Shown here: in pieces, positions 60,837 through 64,000 of the stretch
How positions within the stretch are numbered: position 1 is the first letter of the stretch
Layout: every line of letters starts with the position of its first letter
DNA from: Pyrrhoderma lamaoense
Lineage: Eukaryota; Basidiomycota; Agaricomycetes; Hymenochaetales; Hymenochaetaceae
Assembly (NCBI GenBank): GCA_002794735.1
Contig: NBAZ01000020.1
Span: 186,001 to 250,000, forward strand
Length of the DNA: 64,000 nt
Reading direction: 5' to 3'
Notes under the pieces: model-generated
Told to the model about the DNA's origin: nothing
Database searches by the model: none
Seen by the model: the letters and a program-made list of their open reading frames with translations, nothing else
Translations under genes and position numbers: made by a program

Positions 60837-62375
60837 TCATGCATTGACCTCTGTGACCTGTTCAACATTGACCTCAGTGTCGTCTACTTCACCATCGGCG
60901 TCAGCTCTGGAGAACATGTACAATGGATCAACAACTTCAGCAAGGACCTCTTGGCGCTCTTCAAGTTCCTCAGCTGTGAATGGAGCGAGAGATAAATTGA
61001 TTGCATCCCATTTATCTGTATACGTATCCCATTGCTGTTGGATGGTTGGGTGAGGACGTGTGAAGCGAGAGATTGAATAAAGATAATTTATACTTACGTT
61101 TGCTCGTTTCTTTTTAAGCATGATCTTTCTTTCTATATTCTTATAGTAAGCACCCTTCCCTCGTTTCTTGGACCCATTTTGTGCTTTAACGTCGTCGTCA
61201 TCGTCGAAAAGATCATCTCCTTCGTCCAAGACCAAGAGGAATTCGTTTGGAACTTCTTGTTCAATCTTGACTGTCTCGTAATCACGAACGAACGAGAAAA
61301 TTGTTTCTTCTGCATCACCGTTTCGTCTTCGTTCAAAGAAGGTAGAAGCAATTTCGTCTTCCTTTGGCAGGTAGTACGCAAGGAAGTGATCTCCATCCGA
61401 TTCCATTGGTCGCAGAATAGCACAGTCCAAGCGTGGATCATCCACCTTGATGGAAAATCAGTATAACGCATGTCTTTTAATTGAAAACACACACATCCAA
61501 AGGTCTCTCCCCTGGTCTTTCTGCAAATCTGAATAAGTCGTACGCATTCGGCCAAATATCTACGTCAGGCAAGATTTCGAAAGTGTCCACAGCAGTAACT
61601 CCAGCTTTGTTGGGATGCTTGAGGGTTTGTAAGTTGAAACCTTCGTTGGCACTCTTGAATGAAGCATCAATATCTTTTATTTGAGCTTCTCGTGAGATGT
61701 CGACCACCGTATTGTCCTCGTTCGCTCTGCGGTTTCTACAAAACATTATGTGAGAGGAAGTCAAAGAATGATGTAACAATCAAAATCGCACGTGTCATGA
61801 GTTACAGCTGGAGCTCTGTTAACTGTACTACTGATATATTCAGTTTTGCGAAGCCATGAAACTTGTGGTATTGAGGGTGTCGAGCCTGATGTAAAAATCC
61901 CATTTGAGCTGGAAGAAGGGGTGATATCTGCAAGCATGAATGCGTCTTTGGGGTCCACAGGAGGCATATTATTTGGATCGGGATTTATTTCTGTTGTTCA
62001 TTTCGTTTACCATGGGAGTTAGATGAATAGGTAATGTGACTGTAGGAACAAGAAAATGGCATACGAGAGTAGTCAACATCATCCGTCCACAGACATTCGT
62101 ACGTGCTCAGATCTAAAGGCATTCCATGTTCTGCATCTACCACCATGGGGAGGGGCATCTCACTTGCAAGGGATGCAGTGAAGTCTGGTGTTGCATACCG
62201 AGATGGATTTGTAGGTATATTCAGTAGCTTTGGAGGGAAAGGTGGTGGTGGTAATGGATTTTGAAACCGTACTTTAAAAAGTAGGTCAAGTTTGCTAGGT
62301 TTTTGTAAAGTCAGTTTATGTTACAAATCGAGTCAAGCAATTGAATCCACACCTTTTTCTATGTGAAGTGGACAT
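60837..62375 (-). CDS. PAF1: RNA polymerase II-associated factor Paf1
   Basis: Paf1 is the scaffold of the PAF complex, which travels with elongating RNA polymerase II and promotes histone modification. ATG 62375 opens a short exon MSTSHRKS. The next exon gives the family start KLDLLFKVRFQNPLPPPPFP. Then come MPLDLSTYECLW, a WLRKTEYIS element, and DISREAQIKDIDASF. The segment PDVDIWPNAYDLFRFAERPG and DPRLDCAILRPMESDGDHFL follow. The C-terminus is acidic (DEGDDLFDDDDD), with a basic KKKRAN stretch before an intron (about 61031-61097), and ends VEQVTEVNA at 60837. It is divergent from the SFH5-type gene over 221 bases. All joins are ordinary. Confidence 0.9.
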
Positions 62376-62596
62376 GGTTGCAGCAGTCACGTTTCTGGAG
62401 TGCCCGAGTGTGACCTAAACGTGAGTGACGGCATGATGTCTACATTTGGTATATCTGATAGGAATATATAAGTTAGTATCTGCGCACATATGGTCATATC
62501 GCGTATATAAATTTAGCTGTCGCAGTCCAACCCGTTCTCTCACCTTCTTTTCATCACCTTACTGTTCTCACGTCATCAGACTTCAATAAACGTGCA
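62376..62596. promoter_or_regulatory. divergent promoter, Paf1 / SFH5-type gene
   Basis: Only 221 bases separate the two start codons, so the promoter must be shared. It includes an alternating TATATAAGT-type segment near 62463-62473 and a pyrimidine-rich leader (about 62530-62570) before the SFH5-type ATG. Confidence 0.5.
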
Positions 62597-64000
62597 ATGT
62601 CCGAAGAAATAAAGCCTGCAACTGAAGGTGCATCTGCAGAGCCTGTACCTGCTCCTGCTTCTGAAGTTGTGGAAGCTAGTGTGAAAGTAGAGGATACACC
62701 TGAGCCAGCAACGGCGACCCCTGCTCAAGAGGTTGCTTCAGATGCACCACAAGAACCCCAGAATGCTTTGACTAAGAAATTCACTGAAGACGAGTGGAAG
62801 GCTCTCAAAGAATTCAGGGTATGCCATATGCGACATTCACAGACATCTTATCTCAGTTTAATTCTGAAAAAACCCTCTTATTTCCTCGTGTATCTCTCAA
62901 ATAGGCGAAGCTACCGAGCATCTCAGAGGAAGTTTATGGAAAAGCAGAAAACATTAAGCTTTGGGGGGTTACGCTCGACACGTCGGATGCTAAGACCAGT
63001 GTCGTTCTCATGAAGTTCTTGCGTGCTAGGTAAGAACCTTTCCTCGCATAATATGAGTGAAGATACCCAAAGTAACTAATGGTACTACAATCAAGGGGAC
63101 TCGACGTTGATCAGGCAAAGGAGATGCTTGTCAAGACGCTTAAATGGCGTATTGAGTTCAAAGCGGATGAGCTACTAAGCGAGGAATTCCCCCAAGATAT
63201 CTTCGGCAATGTGGGTCACATATATGGAAAGGACAAGGAAGGACGCCCGGTCACGTTCGTAAACAACAATATCAGGGAAAGGTCTATTCCGAGTACTGAC
63301 TCTTAATCACCAATTATTCTCAATCAGATACAATCTCTATGGTGGAAACAAGGACTTAAAGGCTGTCTTTGGAGATGTTGACCTCTTTATCAGGTGAATT
63401 TGGGTTTACTATTTTATATGAATTCATACAAACATCCTTCGATATTGTCCATTATTAGATGGCGTGTGGCTCTCATGGAAAAGGGATTGCACTCATTGAT
63501 TTTGAGAATATTGATCAAATGATTCAAGTGCATGGTAAGGATAGATACCGAATATATTTCCAACTTGCTTCTTCTGACCAGATTCAAAGATTACGAAGGA
63601 GTGGGCTTAAACTCCCGGATGCAAATTCGAAGAAGGCCGCAGCAACGGCTACCACAATATTCCAAGATTACTATCCGGAATTCCTTGTATGTTATTAATG
63701 ACACTTATGATTACTATAGCGACTTAGACCCCTTTGCTATTTTTTAGTATAAGAAATTTTTCGTTAATGTTCCTGCCATCTTCACATGGATTTTCTGGTA
63801 TGTGCTCATCCCCTTGATTGTGGCGCAGACTAGAGCTTATTACTACAATATACGAATAGGATCTTCAAACCTCTCGTGTCTGCTCAAACCCTTGCTAAGA
63901 TGAGCGTCGTCGGTACTGGAGCAGCAACTATTGGAAAAGAACTTCTACCATATATTGACGCAAAAGAACTCCCGAAGCGTTACGGGGAGAAGCAGAAGCC
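62597..64000 (+). CDS. SFH5-type CRAL-TRIO (Sec14-like) phosphatidylinositol transfer protein, partial
   Basis: ATG 62597 opens an Ala/Glu/Pro-rich N-terminus (about 60 residues). The CRAL-TRIO N-terminal helices follow (LTKKFTEDEWKALKEFR, then VLMKFLRARGLDVDQAKEML). Next are the lipid-binding domain pieces (GRPVTFVNNN, YNLYGG, GIALIDFENIDQMIQVH, FQDYYPEFL, KKFFVNVPAIFTWIFW) and LPKRYG at the window end. This set is typical of SFH5, a Sec14 homologue; yeast Sfh5 is also known to bind heme. In the last 20 bases the expected YGGEAE reads out of frame (GGGG at 63984-63987), as if one G were missing. The C-terminus lies beyond base 64000. Confidence 0.85.

Overview
This window is nuclear DNA of a filamentous basidiomycete, most likely an Agaricomycete. 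Genes are dense and lie on both strands. They are cut by many introns of about 45-70 bases, mostly GT-AG. Several families point to the class: a Ste50/Ubc2 adaptor with C-terminal SH3 domains, a DUF6533 membrane protein, P450s of the CYP512-like type, a sedolisin, a GH131 glucanase and an F-box/LRR protein. I do not see enough to name a genus. No transposon, rRNA gene or CRISPR array was recognised.

Layout. 0-13 kb: the N-terminal part of a Doa10/MARCH6 ubiquitin ligase (cut by the window start), a C3HC4 RING protein, THO complex subunit 7, an RTC4-domain protein and the tRNA 2'-phosphotransferase Tpt1. 14-21.6 kb: a secreted block with a GH131 glucanase, an intron-containing tRNA-His(GUG), a sedolisin and a TAP-like alpha/beta hydrolase. 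22-28 kb: TFIIIC delta-type subunit and APC/C subunit 13, divergent across a promoter with three MluI cell-cycle boxes, then exosome cap subunit Rrp4. 28.2-34.4 kb: gene-poor, with one small conserved-looking protein and one or two doubtful genes. 34.4-46.3 kb: exon-junction protein Y14, an HP1/Swi6 protein, Ste50/Ubc2, a large disordered protein with clathrin-adaptor-type motifs, and an F-box/LRR protein. 47.4-60.6 kb: a Zn2Cys6 regulator, then two related P450 genes on either side of a DUF6533 gene. 60.8-64 kb: Paf1 and the start of an SFH5-type phosphatidylinositol transfer protein, divergent.

Many genes serve RNA metabolism: THO7, Tpt1, TFIIIC, Rrp4, Y14 and Paf1. The intron-bearing tRNA-His is the kind of substrate whose splicing needs Tpt1. 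The secreted peptidases and glucanase fit a saprotrophic or host-degrading lifestyle.

The most notable technical observation is a series of apparent one-base losses, mostly in G or C runs. They break otherwise well-conserved reading frames in the sedolisin (twice), both P450s, the F-box gene and SFH5, with a related break in the adaptor-like gene. Because a housekeeping gene is hit in the same way, homopolymer undercalling is the simplest explanation, though real decay of the accessory genes is possible. Gene boundaries below are start and stop codons read from the sequence. Exon joins were made by eye.
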